Positions 41,013 to 50,154 of a stretch of DNA of 64,000 nt are shown in pieces (position 1 is the stretch's first letter; each line of letters starts with the position of its first letter). This stretch comes from Pseudomonas fluorescens. GTDB taxonomy: Bacteria; Pseudomonadota; Gammaproteobacteria; Pseudomonadales; Pseudomonadaceae. The stretch lies in assembly GCF_005938625.1 (NCBI RefSeq), contig NZ_VCNJ01000023.1, forward strand, positions 1 through 64,000, given 5' to 3'. The notes beneath the pieces were generated by a model. The model was not told the origin of the DNA. It did no database searches and worked only from the letters and a program-made list of their open reading frames with translations. A program made the position numbers and the translations under genes.

Positions 41013-41756
41013 TCAGCCGCGTTGTGGCAGACGTGTCGACATCAGCGCCTGAAGTTTTTGCGGATCAGCGGTGAATGCCTGATGAATGCTGCGCGACTGG
41101 GCACCGGCGATGACCTCATCGTTGATGCCGGCTTCGATTGCATCCAGCGCATCCGTGACCACTTCGAGCGGGCTCAGACGCGGTTCCGGGAGCTTCGCGC
41201 CCATTGCCGTTTCAGTCTGCACCGCCAGCACGCCGACCACCTGAACACCCTGCTCGCCCAACTCGGCACGCAAACTGCGGGTCAGCGACAGGCCGGCGGC
41301 TTTCGAGGCGGAGTAGGTTGCCGCCATTGGCAGACTGACCAGAGAAAGCATCGACAACATGTTCAACACCGCACCACCCGAGGCCGCCAGAACCGGTGCA
41401 AACGCCCTGGTCAGTGCCAACGGGCCGAAGTAATTCACTTCCATTTCCAGACGGGCGTCGAGCATGTCCGGCGCGCTGATCGCGCCATCAAACGCGGCAT
41501 ACCCGGCGTTATTGATCAGCAGCGTGACATCGGCGGCCACGCTGGCAGCGGCAGCCACCTGATCCGGGTCAGTGACGTCGAGCGGCAGCGGCACCAGGCG
41601 GCGATCGCCGCTCTTGAGCAGGTCGGTCAGCGAAGCGGTATCACGAACTGCGACGTAGACCTTGGCGGCGCCTCGCTTGAGCAGTTCTTCGGCGAAGGTA
41701 CGACCGATGCCGCGGTTGGCACCGGTGACCAGGGCAATGGAATGGGCGATTTGCAT
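41013..41756 (-). CDS. short-chain dehydrogenase/reductase
   Basis: A 247-residue classical SDR. The cofactor motif is TGANRGIGRTF at residues 10-20, NNAGYAAF matches the NNAG motif, and the active site Tyr-x-x-x-Lys is YSASKAAG, preceded by a serine in MLSMLSLVS. It should be an NAD(P)-dependent alcohol/ketone oxidoreductase with an unknown substrate. The ATG at 41756 has a GAGGA ribosome site. First gene of the operon with carbonic anhydrase and the NmrA-like protein, divergent from a LysR regulator. Confidence 0.88.
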   Translation of the reverse strand: MQIAHSIALVTGANRGIGRTFAEELLKRGAAKVYVAVRDTASLTDLLKSGDRRLVPLPLDVTDPDQVAAAASVAADVTLLINNAGYAAFDGAISAPDMLDARLEMEVNYFGPLALTRAFAPVLAASGGAVLNMLSMLSLVSLPMAATYSASKAAGLSLTRSLRAELGEQGVQVVGVLAVQTETAMGAKLPEPRLSPLEVVTDALDAIEAGINDEVIAGAQSRSIHQAFTADPQKLQALMSTRLPQRG

Positions 41757-41921
41757 GGTGTATTCCTCGAATGTCGATAAGGCCAAGTGGGCGGAGGCGG
41801 CAGCGGTGCCGCGTTTGCGATGTGGCCAATATCAACCCTCCGATCCATGCTCGGTAGCCAGTGAATTGGGCTAAGATTTATCTCGATCCAGCATCAATCC
41901 TCCGCACGCACGGGAACCGGC

Positions 41922-42830
41922 ATGCCACTCAAAGACCTTCACAGCCTGCGGCTCTACACCCGCGTTGCGCGCCTGGGCAGTTTTTCGGCCGCCGCCCGCG
42001 AGGCGGGCCTGACGCAATCCCAAGTGTCGAGAATGATCGCCGAACTGGAAGCCAGCCTCGGCACTCGGCTGCTGTCGCGCACCACCCGCGCGGTGGTAGC
42101 GACCGAGGCGGGCCTGGAATTCCTGGCGCGGATGGAGCCGATTCTCGCCGCTGTCGACGATGCCGAAAACAGCGTGCGCGAAACCGGTGAATTGCGCGGT
42201 TTGCTGCGCATCGGCATGCCGTCGACGATGGCCATTCGCGTGGTGATCCCGCGCCTGTCGGCGTTCACCGAACGTCACCCGCAACTGCACCTCGAACTGA
42301 TGCTCGAAGATCAATGGCAGGACATGGTCAAGGAAGCGGTCGATGTCGGGATTCGGGTCGGCAAGTTGCCGGATCTGGCCGGCACGGCAAAACTGATCGG
42401 CAGCATGCAGCGGATCGTCGTGGCATCTGCCGCTTATCTCGCACGATCAGGTCCACCGGAACGCCCCGAAGACCTTGAACAGCATCGGATCATCGGCGGC
42501 CCGGCGTCGGCGCATGCTTCATCGTGGCAATTCGAGCGTGACGGTGAAATCACGTCTGTGAGCCTGAGCTCGCAGATTTCGGTGAACGACACCGCCGGCG
42601 CGTTGGCGGCTGCCGTGGGTGGTTTGGGTGTCACCTCGACCACGTCATGGGCCTGTGCGCAGGAATTGCACGACGGCACGCTGCTGCAACTGTTACCGAC
42701 ATGGAAAATGGCCGACCTGCCGGTTCACGCCTATTTCCCCATGGGCCGCGCGACACGGCTGGCGGCGCGCGCATTCGCTGACTTTCTCGCCAGCGCACTC
42801 GAACAATCACCCACCCTTTCAGAGCAATGA
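41922..42830 (+). CDS. LysR-family regulator
   Basis: A 302-residue LysR protein with helix-turn-helix [42 protein letters not shown] and a typical effector domain ([21 protein letters not shown]). It is divergent from the SDR/carbonic anhydrase/NmrA operon (165 bp between starts), which is the expected target. A GST gene begins one base after its stop and is likely co-transcribed. Confidence 0.9.
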   Translation: MPLKDLHSLRLYTRVARLGSFSAAAREAGLTQSQVSRMIAELEASLGTRLLSRTTRAVVATEAGLEFLARMEPILAAVDDAENSVRETGELRGLLRIGMPSTMAIRVVIPRLSAFTERHPQLHLELMLEDQWQDMVKEAVDVGIRVGKLPDLAGTAKLIGSMQRIVVASAAYLARSGPPERPEDLEQHRIIGGPASAHASSWQFERDGEITSVSLSSQISVNDTAGALAAAVGGLGVTSTTSWACAQELHDGTLLQLLPTWKMADLPVHAYFPMGRATRLAARAFADFLASALEQSPTLSEQ

Positions 42831-42831
42831 C

Positions 42832-43455
42832 ATGTTGCGAATACTCGGTAAGGCCTCATCGATCAACGTGCGCAAAGTGCTATGGACCTGCGCAGAACTG
42901 CACATTCCCTTTGAGCGCGAAGACTGGGGCTCGGGGTTCAAATCGACGAATACGCAGGAGTTCCTCGCCTTGAATCCCTGCGCCATGGTGCCGGTAATTC
43001 AGGACGCAGACTTCACGTTGTGGGAATCGAACACGATTATTCGTTATCTGGTGTCGCGCTACGGCGGCGCGCAGCTGTATCCGCTTGAGCCGGTGGCCCG
43101 GGCGCGGGTCGATCAATGGATCGACTGGCAGGCTTCGGAGCTGAATCGCTCGTGGTCGTACGCCTTCATGTCACTGGTGCGCAAGTCGCCGGATTATCAG
43201 GACAGCGCTGCGCTCGCCGTCGGGATCGAAGAATGGTCGAAGAACATGCAGATCCTTGATCGACAGTTGCAATCGACCGGTGCTTACGTCAGTGGCGAAG
43301 AGTTTTCACTGGCAGATATCCCGACCGGACTGTCAGTGAACCGCTGGTTCGAAACACCGCTTGAGCATTCGCATCTGCCCGCCGTCCGCGCCTACTACGA
43401 GCGCTTGAACCAACGCGAAGGCTATCGCCTGTACGGGCGAAACGGCACGCCATAA
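42832..43455 (+). CDS. glutathione S-transferase family protein
   Basis: A 207-residue protein with a thioredoxin-like N-terminal domain (residues 1-80) and a helical C-terminal domain. Family markers are [46 protein letters not shown] (cis-Pro and the ES glutathione contact) and [16 protein letters not shown]. It should conjugate or reduce with glutathione; the substrate is unknown. It begins one base after the LysR stop, indicating an operon and coupled translation. A strong terminator follows. Confidence 0.9.
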   Translation: MLRILGKASSINVRKVLWTCAELHIPFEREDWGSGFKSTNTQEFLALNPCAMVPVIQDADFTLWESNTIIRYLVSRYGGAQLYPLEPVARARVDQWIDWQASELNRSWSYAFMSLVRKSPDYQDSAALAVGIEEWSKNMQILDRQLQSTGAYVSGEEFSLADIPTGLSVNRWFETPLEHSHLPAVRAYYERLNQREGYRLYGRNGTP

Positions 43456-43457
43456 CG

Positions 43458-43499
43458 CAAAAAACCGCTGATCCCGAATCGCGGAATCAGCGGTTTTTA
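43458..43499. terminator. rho-independent terminator
   Basis: AAAAAACCGCTGATCCCG and GCGGAATCAGCGGTTTTTAT pair as a long stem with A/T flanks, between the GST gene and the convergent Mop gene. It is likely to act in both directions. Confidence 0.88.
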
Positions 43500-43516
43500 T
43501 TTGCCTGAAAAGTAAA

Positions 43517-43945
43517 TCAGGCTGGCACGCCCAGAATGATGTGCGAAGCCTTGATCACCGCAGTCGCGCTGACGCCCTTGGCCAGGCCCAGCTCGGCGAC
43601 GGCATCACGGGTCACGATCGAGTAAACCTTCGAACCACCAGCCAGTTCGATCACCACTTCAGCGTTGACAGCACCGTCCGTCACGCTCAGCACTTTACCT
43701 TCCAGGCAGTTGCGCGCCGAGAGGCGGATGTCGCTGGACTCGGTCATCAGCATGACCCATGGCGCCTTGACCAGCGCGACGGCTTCTTTGCCGACGGCGA
43801 TGCCGAGGTTCTTGATGCTTTCCATGGTCACGACTGCAACCAGTTGCTCACCGCCAGCCAGGGTCAGTACCACTTCGGCGTTGACCGCACCGGCCTGAAC
43901 ATTGCTGACTTTGCCTTTGAATACGTTGCGTGCACTGACTTTCAT
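43517..43945 (-). CDS. di-Mop (TOBE) molybdate/tungstate-binding protein
   Basis: A 142-residue protein made of two tandem Mop/TOBE domains of about 68 residues each. Repeat 1 starts KVSARNVFKGKVSNVQAGAVNAEV and repeat 2 starts RLSARNCLEGKVLSVTDGAVNAEV. Mop-type molbindins bind molybdate or tungstate oxyanions at subunit interfaces and buffer them in the cytoplasm. No modABC genes are adjacent. I chose the ATG at 43945, since the repeat starts two residues later; the longer frame to 44020 lacks conservation. Confidence 0.88.
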   Translation of the reverse strand: MKVSARNVFKGKVSNVQAGAVNAEVVLTLAGGEQLVAVVTMESIKNLGIAVGKEAVALVKAPWVMLMTESSDIRLSARNCLEGKVLSVTDGAVNAEVVIELAGGSKVYSIVTRDAVAELGLAKGVSATAVIKASHIILGVPA

Positions 43946-44084
43946 GATGGACGTCCTGTTTTTTGACTTTGTAGTTAGGAAACGGCGTGCATCATCGAAG
44001 TTTGCGCTATATAAAAACAACTACAGCGCTGCGCTCTGTTGTCACGCTCCTACATAAAAGCACGCTCTGAAAAACCGGCACGAA

Positions 44085-44747
44085 TCAAATCAGCAAATCT
44101 TCATAAAACGCGCCGAATGGCCGCGAGGGATGGGCGATCTGGATTTCCAGAATCCACACGCCGGCATTCGGTGCCTGTTCGAAATCACCCAGATCGCCGC
44201 CCCGGTGAATCGCATGAGGAAAATCGCTGACCCGATGGCCCTTGATGTTCAGGTTCAGCACCCAGCCCATCGCCTCGGCCTGATCACTGGCGTAGCGATA
44301 AAGCTCCACCCCGGAAACACCCTGGCGCCATAAGGCTTCAACTCTGTCGAACAGTTCTTTCGAGGCCGCCGCGCAAGCGATCATTTCCGGGTCGGATCCG
44401 GTGGTGAATGTCGCGCCCGCGTCACCTTCATGGCCCTGCCAGACCACACCCATGTCGATGAAGAAAATATCCTCTTCACCCAGCACCGGATCGCCATCGG
44501 AACGCTGTTTGAAGGTCTTCAGCGTGTTGGCGCCGAAGCGGATCAGCAGCGGGTGCCAGATGCGGTCCATGCCCAATTCGGCGAGAATTTCCTTGCCGCG
44601 AGCTGTTGCTTCGGATTCGAGCATGCCCGGCTTGATCACCTCGGCGATGGCGTCGACGGCTTTCCAGGTCAACTGTTGCGCGTGGCGCATGGTTTCCAGC
44701 ACAAAACGTTCGCCGACCGCTTCTTTACCGCTCAGGGCTGTGGTCAT
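44085..44747 (-). CDS. M24-family metallopeptidase-like protein, catalytic domain only
   Basis: A 220-residue pita-bread-fold protein lacking the N-terminal domain of full Xaa-Pro peptidases. Candidate metal ligands remain in order: IDMGVVW and HEGDAGATF (two Asp), HRVSDFPHAIH (His), WILEIQI (Glu) and FYEDLLI (Glu). It could cleave an X-Pro or similar bond, or be a creatinase-like hydrolase. I chose the ATG at 44747 with GAGG nine bases upstream; an ATG at 44762 is an alternative. It lies 83 bp behind the LysR gene but appears to have its own promoter. Confidence 0.78.
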   Translation of the reverse strand: MTTALSGKEAVGERFVLETMRHAQQLTWKAVDAIAEVIKPGMLESEATARGKEILAELGMDRIWHPLLIRFGANTLKTFKQRSDGDPVLGEEDIFFIDMGVVWQGHEGDAGATFTTGSDPEMIACAAASKELFDRVEALWRQGVSGVELYRYASDQAEAMGWVLNLNIKGHRVSDFPHAIHRGGDLGDFEQAPNAGVWILEIQIAHPSRPFGAFYEDLLI

Positions 44748-44814
44748 TTCCTTGTTCCTCATGGCTGCGCTGTATAGTTTTTTATATTGCGAAACGCCGA
44801 TAAAGATACAGCCA

Positions 44815-44829
44815 TGACACAAAGTGTCA
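44815..44829 (-). promoter_or_regulatory. palindrome over the putative -35 of the M24 gene
   Basis: TGACAC-AAA-GTGTCA is a perfect inverted repeat. On the minus strand it contains TTGACA, followed after 16 bases by TATCTT, a plausible sigma-70 promoter for the M24 gene. A repressor bound here would block it. It starts immediately after the LysR stop codon. Confidence 0.4.
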
Positions 44830-44830
44830 A

Positions 44831-45709
44831 TTACTCTTCTGCACGCACCACGCCGCGCTCTTCGAGCAAGCGCACAAACATGCTCAGGCTGCGCGACACC
44901 GTGCCCCGGCGCCACACCAGCCAAGTGGTCAGGTAGCGAAAATCCGCCGCCAGCGGCCAGACACTGACGGTCGCGCTGCCGGGCATGCTCTGCAGCATTT
45001 TGCGCGGCATCAGCGCCAGGCCGGCACCCGCGCTGACGCAGGCAAGCATGCCGTGATAGGACTCCATTTCAAAGATCTTGCCCGGCACCGCCGCGTCGGT
45101 ACTGAACCATTTTTCAAAATGGTGACGGTAGGAACAGTTGGAACGGAAGGCATAAATGTTCTCGCCATTTACATCTGCCGCGCGCTTGACGGGTGCGTGA
45201 TTGATCGGGGCGATGATGACCATTTCTTCCTCGAATGCCGGCACGCCTTCCAGGGTCGGATGCAGCACCGGGCCATCGACAAATGCCGCCGCGAGTCGTC
45301 CGGACAGCACGCCGTCGATCATCGTGCCGGACGGCCCGGTGGACAGGTCGAGATCGACTTTCGGGTGCAGTTGGTTGTACGCCGCGAGCAATTCGGGGAT
45401 GCGCACCGCTGCTGTACTTTCCAGTGAACCCAAAGGAAACGCGCCCTGCGGTTCTTCGCCCGCCACCGTCGCCCGGGCCTCCTGCACCAGATCGAGAATG
45501 CGCCGCGCGTACTCAAGAAAACTCCAACCCGCCGGCGACAGGCGCAGACGACTTTTCTCGCGAATGAACAGATCGACACCCAAATCCTGCTCAAGCTGCT
45601 TGATCCGCGTAGTCAGGTTCGACGGCACGCGGTGGATCTGCGCGGCGGCGGCGCTGATGCTGCCGTGTTCGGCAACGGCTTTGAAGATTTCCAGCTGCAC
45701 CAGATCCAC
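44831..45709 (-). CDS. LysR-family regulator (PtrR/YneJ-like)
   Basis: A 292-residue LysR protein starting [45 protein letters not shown] chose the GTG at 45709 because GGAG lies seven bases upstream and LysR proteins of this branch begin this way; the ATG two codons earlier is too close to the ribosome site. It is divergent from the Sad-type succinate-semialdehyde dehydrogenase gene, the same arrangement as yneJ(ptrR)-yneI(sad) in E. coli. An inverted repeat ATCGT-N7-ACGAT at 45722-45738 is a candidate LysR box. Confidence 0.85.
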   Translation of the reverse strand: MDLVQLEIFKAVAEHGSISAAAAQIHRVPSNLTTRIKQLEQDLGVDLFIREKSRLRLSPAGWSFLEYARRILDLVQEARATVAGEEPQGAFPLGSLESTAAVRIPELLAAYNQLHPKVDLDLSTGPSGTMIDGVLSGRLAAAFVDGPVLHPTLEGVPAFEEEMVIIAPINHAPVKRAADVNGENIYAFRSNCSYRHHFEKWFSTDAAVPGKIFEMESYHGMLACVSAGAGLALMPRKMLQSMPGSATVSVWPLAADFRYLTTWLVWRRGTVSRSLSMFVRLLEERGVVRAEE

Positions 45710-45721
45710 AGTCATTCTCCA

Positions 45722-45738
45722 ATCGTGAAAGAAACGAT
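45722..45738. promoter_or_regulatory. candidate LysR box between the LysR and sad genes
   Basis: ATCGT-GAAAGAA-ACGAT is an inverted repeat with a seven-base centre, consistent with the T-N11-A LysR pattern. It lies 12 bp before the LysR start and 75 bp before the sad start, a position suited to autorepression and divergent activation. Confidence 0.45.
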
Positions 45739-45812
45739 CTTTATTATTCAGTTTCCAGAAAACAAACACCACCCTACTCTAGGCTCATCCGACGAACCTG
45801 CAGGACGACGCC

Positions 45813-47204
45813 ATGAGCCAGATTTCCAGCCAGACCCACGCCATCTCTATCAATCCCGCCAACGGTGAGCAGATCGGCCACTACGCCTTTGAATCCGCTG
45901 CTGCCCTCGACGCCGCGCTGACTCGCGCCGCGTATGGCTTTGGCAAGTGGAAGCGCAAGCCGCTGCAGGATCGCTCGCGTTTATTGACCGCCCTCGCCGG
46001 TGCGCTGCGTGAAACCAGCGAAGCCATGGCCACGATGATCACCCAGGAAATGGGCAAGCCAATTGCCCAGGCCCGCGGCGAAATCGAAAAATGCGCCAAG
46101 CTCTGCGAGTGGTACGCCGAGAATGGCCCGGCCATGCTCGACGCTGAACCGACGCAAGTTGAAGGAGGCAAGGCGCGCATTGAGTACCGCCCGCTCGGCC
46201 CGATTCTCGCGGTCATGCCGTGGAACTTCCCGATCTGGCAAGTGCTGCGCGGTGCCGTGCCGGCGCTGATCGCTGGCAACACTTACGTGCTCAAGCATGC
46301 GCCGAACGTTATGGGCAGCGCCTATCTGCTGCGCGACGCGTTCACTCGCGCCGGTTTCGCTGATGGCGTGTTTGAAGTGATCAACGTCACTCCGGAAGGC
46401 GTTTCCACCGCGATTGCCGACCCGCGCATCGCCGCTGTAACGCTGACCGGCAGCGTGCGTGCCGGTATGGCGATCGGTGCTCAGGCCGGTGCCGCGTTGA
46501 AGAAATGCGTGTTGGAACTGGGCGGTTCCGATCCATTCATCGTGCTCAACGATGCTGATATCGACGAAGCCGTGCAGGCAGCAGTCATCGGTCGCTATCA
46601 GAACTCGGGTCAAGTCTGCGCAGCGGCCAAGCGTTTGATCATCGAAGAAGGCGTGGTTGAAGAATTCACCCGCAAATTCGTCGAAGCCACGCGTAAGTTG
46701 AAGGTCGGGGATCCGTTGTCCGCCGAGACCTACATCGGTCCGATGGCGCGTTTCGACCTGCGCGATGAACTCGACCAGCAAGTACGCGACACCCTGGAAG
46801 AAGGCGCCACCCTGCTGCTCGGTGGTGGCAAGTCCGAAGGACCGGGCAACTACTATGAGCCAACCGTGCTGGCCGATGTCACTGACCGCATGACCTCGTT
46901 CAAACAGGAACTGTTCGGCCCGGTCGCCTCAATCATAACCGCCCGCGATTGCGCGCATGCTGTGGCTTTGGCCAACGACAGCGAATTCGGCCTGACCGCG
47001 ACCATTTACACCGCCAACGTGGCACTGGCCCAGCAGTTGACCAGCGAACTGGACACTGGCGGCGTGTTCATCAATGGCTACTCCGCCAGCGATCCGCGCG
47101 TGACCTTTGGCGGCGTGAAGAAGAGTGGTTTCGGTCGCGAACTGTCGCACTTCGGCGTGCGCGAGTTCTGCAACGCGCAGACCGTTTGGCTGGATCGCAA
47201 ATAA
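45813..47204 (+). CDS. sad: NAD-dependent succinate-semialdehyde dehydrogenase (Sad/YneI-like)
   Basis: A 463-residue aldehyde dehydrogenase. The catalytic Cys lies in NSGQVCAAAKR and the general-base Glu in LELGGSDPFIV. The nucleotide-binding segments PWNFPIWQVLRGAVPAL and LTGSVRAG are also present. Length and sequence style match the Sad/YneI branch, which oxidises succinate semialdehyde to succinate. The divergent PtrR-like LysR supports this. Substrate choice within aldehyde dehydrogenases cannot be proved from sequence, so other short semialdehydes remain possible. Several REP elements follow the gene. Confidence 0.8.
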   Translation: MSQISSQTHAISINPANGEQIGHYAFESAAALDAALTRAAYGFGKWKRKPLQDRSRLLTALAGALRETSEAMATMITQEMGKPIAQARGEIEKCAKLCEWYAENGPAMLDAEPTQVEGGKARIEYRPLGPILAVMPWNFPIWQVLRGAVPALIAGNTYVLKHAPNVMGSAYLLRDAFTRAGFADGVFEVINVTPEGVSTAIADPRIAAVTLTGSVRAGMAIGAQAGAALKKCVLELGGSDPFIVLNDADIDEAVQAAVIGRYQNSGQVCAAAKRLIIEEGVVEEFTRKFVEATRKLKVGDPLSAETYIGPMARFDLRDELDQQVRDTLEEGATLLLGGGKSEGPGNYYEPTVLADVTDRMTSFKQELFGPVASIITARDCAHAVALANDSEFGLTATIYTANVALAQQLTSELDTGGVFINGYSASDPRVTFGGVKKSGFGRELSHFGVREFCNAQTVWLDRK

Positions 47205-47289
47205 CCCAGACACCTGGAAAACCTGTGGGAGCTGGCCAGCTCTCACAATACTCGGCAGTGCTGTCACTTTCTTTGCTCACACAAAACCC

Positions 47290-47379
47290 TGTAGGAGTGA
47301 GCCTGCTCGCGATGAGGCCGGCCCAGTCACCATCTCCATTGTCTGAACCACCGACATCGCGAGCAGGCTCACTCCTACA
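47290..47379. repeat. REP doublet, TGTAGGAGTGAGCCTGCTCGCGAT type
   Basis: TGTAGGAGTGAGCCTGCTCGCGAT is inverted at the right as ATCGCGAGCAGGCTCACTCCTACA. A half element (CCTGTGGGAGCTGGCCAGCTCTCACA) lies just upstream at 47222-47247. Three REP units thus crowd the sad-MFS intergenic region. Confidence 0.88.
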
Positions 47380-47420
47380 TTGATCGGTGTAATCCCCATC
47401 ATTCCTGCCCGACACAAAAA

Positions 47421-47512
47421 CCTGTGGGAGCTGGCTTGCCAGCGATGGCGATGCATCAGCCGATATTTATGCCGACTGATACTCCGCTTTCGCGAGCAGG
47501 CTCGCTCCCACA
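47421..47512. repeat. REP doublet with mismatched arms
   Basis: CCTGTGGGAGCTGGCTTGCCAGCGA on the left pairs with TCGCGAGCAGGCTCGCTCCCACA on the right. The arms belong to two different REP subtypes (CTGGCTTGCCAG versus CGAGCCTGCTCG), so this is a hybrid doublet. Confidence 0.8.
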
Positions 47513-47518
47513 TTGGGT

Positions 47519-49066
47519 TTATGCGGCAGCCTGTTGCGGCTCTGCGACACTGCGGTCCTTGCTCAACAACCCCAGCACTACCGCCGCCGACACCAGCGTG
47601 ATCACCGTCAGGATGTGCAGCAGATACTGAAACGCCGCAGCATATCCTTGCACCAGACGTTCATTGGCCAGTCCGGGAACCGTGTTGATCGCATGGGCCA
47701 TATCACCCGAGGTCACCCGGTGCGCGGTCTCGGCAATCAGTGACGCCTCAGCGCTGCCCGCCACTGCGTGCACGGCACTCGACAGATCAGCGTGGAGCAA
47801 TGACGCCAGCACTGCCGCGACAACCGCCAGGGCAATCCCCTCACCCGCCACGCGCACGGTGCTGAAGATGCCCGCTGCCATACCGGCGCGCTCTTTCGGC
47901 ACGACGCTGACCGACAAACCATCCATCAACCCCCACGGCAAACCGGCGCCTACACCGATCAACAGCATCGGCACCACCAGCGAGAATTTCGCTTCACCGA
48001 CGTTGTACAGGCTCAGCCAATGCAGGCCCACGGCGGCAATCAGGAACCCGGCACCAGACAAAATGCCGGCAGAAACAAAACGCGCCAGCGAGCCCGCCAG
48101 CATCGGCACCACCAGCATCGGTGCGGACAACGCCAGTAACAGCAGACCGGCGTCGATCTCGCTCAAGCCCTCAACGCCGATGAAGCGCAGTGGCAACATC
48201 ACCACCAGTACGATGTAGCAGAAACAGGTGCCGATCGGCAGCATCTGCACGCCAATGAAGCGCGGATAACGGAACAGGGTGAGATCGAGCATCGGCCGTT
48301 CGACACGCATTTCGACGATCACAAAAGCGGTCAACAACACGGCCGAAGCGCCCAGCAAACCGAGCACCAGCGGACTGTCCCAACCACTGTCCGGCGCCTG
48401 GATAAGGCCAAACGTGAACAGCGCCAACATTGCGCTGAACAGCAGCGTACCCGGCCAGTCCAGCCCTTTGGCATCGGGGTCGCGGGTTTCGCGCATGCGC
48501 GGCAGACCGAAGACCATCGCGATCACGCCGATCAACGCGGTAAAGACAAAAATCGCCCGCCAGTTGAAGGCCTCGATCAACGCCCCGGCCACCAAGGGTC
48601 CGAATGCCAGACCTATGCCGAACGTCGTACCAAGCACGCTGTACGCGCGGGTCCGGGCATGGCCTTCGAACTCCTGCGCCAATGCCGCCGAACCGCTGGC
48701 CAGCGCCGCTGCCCCCGCCACACCTTGAACGGCACGCAACACGTCCAGCCAGAACACCGAAGGCGCCAGACTCTGCGCGATCGAGGCGGCAGTGAACAGC
48801 AGCATGCCGAAGGTGAACAGGCGTTTGCGTCCATACACATCAGCCAATGCGCCGGCGGCCATCAGCAGACTGCCGAACGACAACATGAACGCATTGGTGA
48901 TCCAGGTCAGCGCCACCGGGCTGCCGCCCAGATCGCGACCAATGGCCGGCGTCGCCACTGCGCCGCCGGTAAAACTGAGCGGCAGAACCAGTGCCGAGAG
49001 GCACACGGCCGCGAGTATGAGCAACTTGTCGCGCGCTCCGTGCGGCTGAGTCATAGCGTTCATCAT
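47519..49066 (-). CDS. MFS transporter, DHA2 (14-TMS) drug exporter type
   Basis: A 515-residue inner-membrane protein with about fourteen hydrophobic segments. MFS motif A is LADVYGRKRLF. Motif C-like GTTFGIGLAFGPLVAGAL at about 170 is typical of exporters. It should extrude small hydrophobic compounds by proton antiport. It is downstream of an SDR gene on the same strand, separated by 128 bp with a strong hairpin (49153-49187). No MFP or OMF gene is adjacent, so it probably acts alone. Confidence 0.88.
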   Translation of the reverse strand: MMNAMTQPHGARDKLLILAAVCLSALVLPLSFTGGAVATPAIGRDLGGSPVALTWITNAFMLSFGSLLMAAGALADVYGRKRLFTFGMLLFTAASIAQSLAPSVFWLDVLRAVQGVAGAAALASGSAALAQEFEGHARTRAYSVLGTTFGIGLAFGPLVAGALIEAFNWRAIFVFTALIGVIAMVFGLPRMRETRDPDAKGLDWPGTLLFSAMLALFTFGLIQAPDSGWDSPLVLGLLGASAVLLTAFVIVEMRVERPMLDLTLFRYPRFIGVQMLPIGTCFCYIVLVVMLPLRFIGVEGLSEIDAGLLLLALSAPMLVVPMLAGSLARFVSAGILSGAGFLIAAVGLHWLSLYNVGEAKFSLVVPMLLIGVGAGLPWGLMDGLSVSVVPKERAGMAAGIFSTVRVAGEGIALAVVAAVLASLLHADLSSAVHAVAGSAEASLIAETAHRVTSGDMAHAINTVPGLANERLVQGYAAAFQYLLHILTVITLVSAAVVLGLLSKDRSVAEPQQAAA

Positions 49067-49152
49067 TCCATCCTTTGAGAATCAAAAAGCTGCATCACGC
49101 AGCGAATAAGGCGCGAAATACACAGAAAAATCCACCGAAGTTTGCGCACGAA

Positions 49153-49187
49153 AGAGCTGAGAGCGAGCAGCCTCGCTCTCACAGCTC
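49153..49187 (-). terminator. strong hairpin between the SDR and MFS genes
   Basis: AGAGCTGAGAGCGAG and CTCGCTCTCACAGCTCT form a long, nearly perfect stem starting seven bases after the SDR stop. The T-tail is weak (TTTCG), so it may be an attenuator or a REP-like hairpin and not a full terminator. Confidence 0.5.
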
Positions 49188-49193
49188 TGGCGT

Positions 49194-50024
49194 TCAGTTG
49201 GCGAAGTCGGTGGACAGTGCCAGCTCATTCCACTCGGCGAGTTCTTGCGCCACCAGCCGATTCTTCGCCTCGATCCGCGCCACAGTGTCACTGCCCAGCG
49301 CCAAGCGCTGCGGCGGGTTCGGCGCATTGACCAGCGCCAGTATTGCCTCGGCAAACTTCAGCGGATCACCCGGTTGCGCATGGTTGGCCGTCTCGGCCAA
49401 CGCACGCATCTTGCCGACGGTTTCGGCGTAGTCCGGCAGCACCAACGCGGTTTTGATCAGCGACTGCTCATCAAGGAAATCGGTGCGAAAGAAACCCGGC
49501 TCGACCACCGTGGCTTGAATGCCCAGCGGCGCCAGTTCCTGATGCAACGCTTCGGTGATGCCTTCGACGGCAAATTTGGTCGAGCCGTAAACGCCCCAGC
49601 CCATGTAAGCCTGATAGCCGCCGATCGACGAGATGTTGATCACTCGCCCACTGCGTTGCGCCCGCATATGCGGCAACACCGCGCGGGTAACGTTGAGCAG
49701 GCCGAACACGTTGGTCGCGAACAGGCGCTCGGTCTCGCCGGCGCTGGTTTCTTCGACGGCGCCGAGCACACCAAAACCGGCGTTGTTGATCAGCACATCG
49801 ATGCGGCCAAAACGTTTGATCCCTGCGGCGACGGCTTGATTTGCCTGATCTTCGCGGGTGACGTCGAGGCGCACCGCCAGCAGGTTCGCCTGATCGCCGA
49901 GGCGGTCAGTGATGTCTTGCGGGTTGCGCGCGGTAGCGATCACCGCGTCACCGGCACGCAGGGCCTGCTCGGCGATGAGAATGCCAAAACCACGGGAAGC
50001 ACCAGTAATGAACCAGGTACGCAT
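49194..50024 (-). CDS. short-chain dehydrogenase/reductase
   Basis: A 276-residue classical SDR starting MRTWFITGASRGFG (cofactor motif at residues 8-14), with DVLINNAGFG, ISSIGGYQAYMGWGVYGSTKFA (Ser, and Tyr-x-x-x-Lys) and the GFFRTDF loop. The length and loop resemble the 17-beta-HSD-like SDRs common in Pseudomonas. The substrate is unknown. The ribosome site AGGAGGAG is strong. Divergent from the LysR at 50155, which is its probable regulator. Confidence 0.88.
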   Translation of the reverse strand: MRTWFITGASRGFGILIAEQALRAGDAVIATARNPQDITDRLGDQANLLAVRLDVTREDQANQAVAAGIKRFGRIDVLINNAGFGVLGAVEETSAGETERLFATNVFGLLNVTRAVLPHMRAQRSGRVINISSIGGYQAYMGWGVYGSTKFAVEGITEALHQELAPLGIQATVVEPGFFRTDFLDEQSLIKTALVLPDYAETVGKMRALAETANHAQPGDPLKFAEAILALVNAPNPPQRLALGSDTVARIEAKNRLVAQELAEWNELALSTDFAN

Positions 50025-50154
50025 AACAACTCCTCCTGTCTGCGACCCTGGCGGTGGTGCCGGGTCTTCTTGATGAGTTGATGCGACTTTAAAGCCGTGT
50101 TACTGATGCGATAATCCCAACAATTTTGCATGACTTTGTGAAAGGTATTCACAG

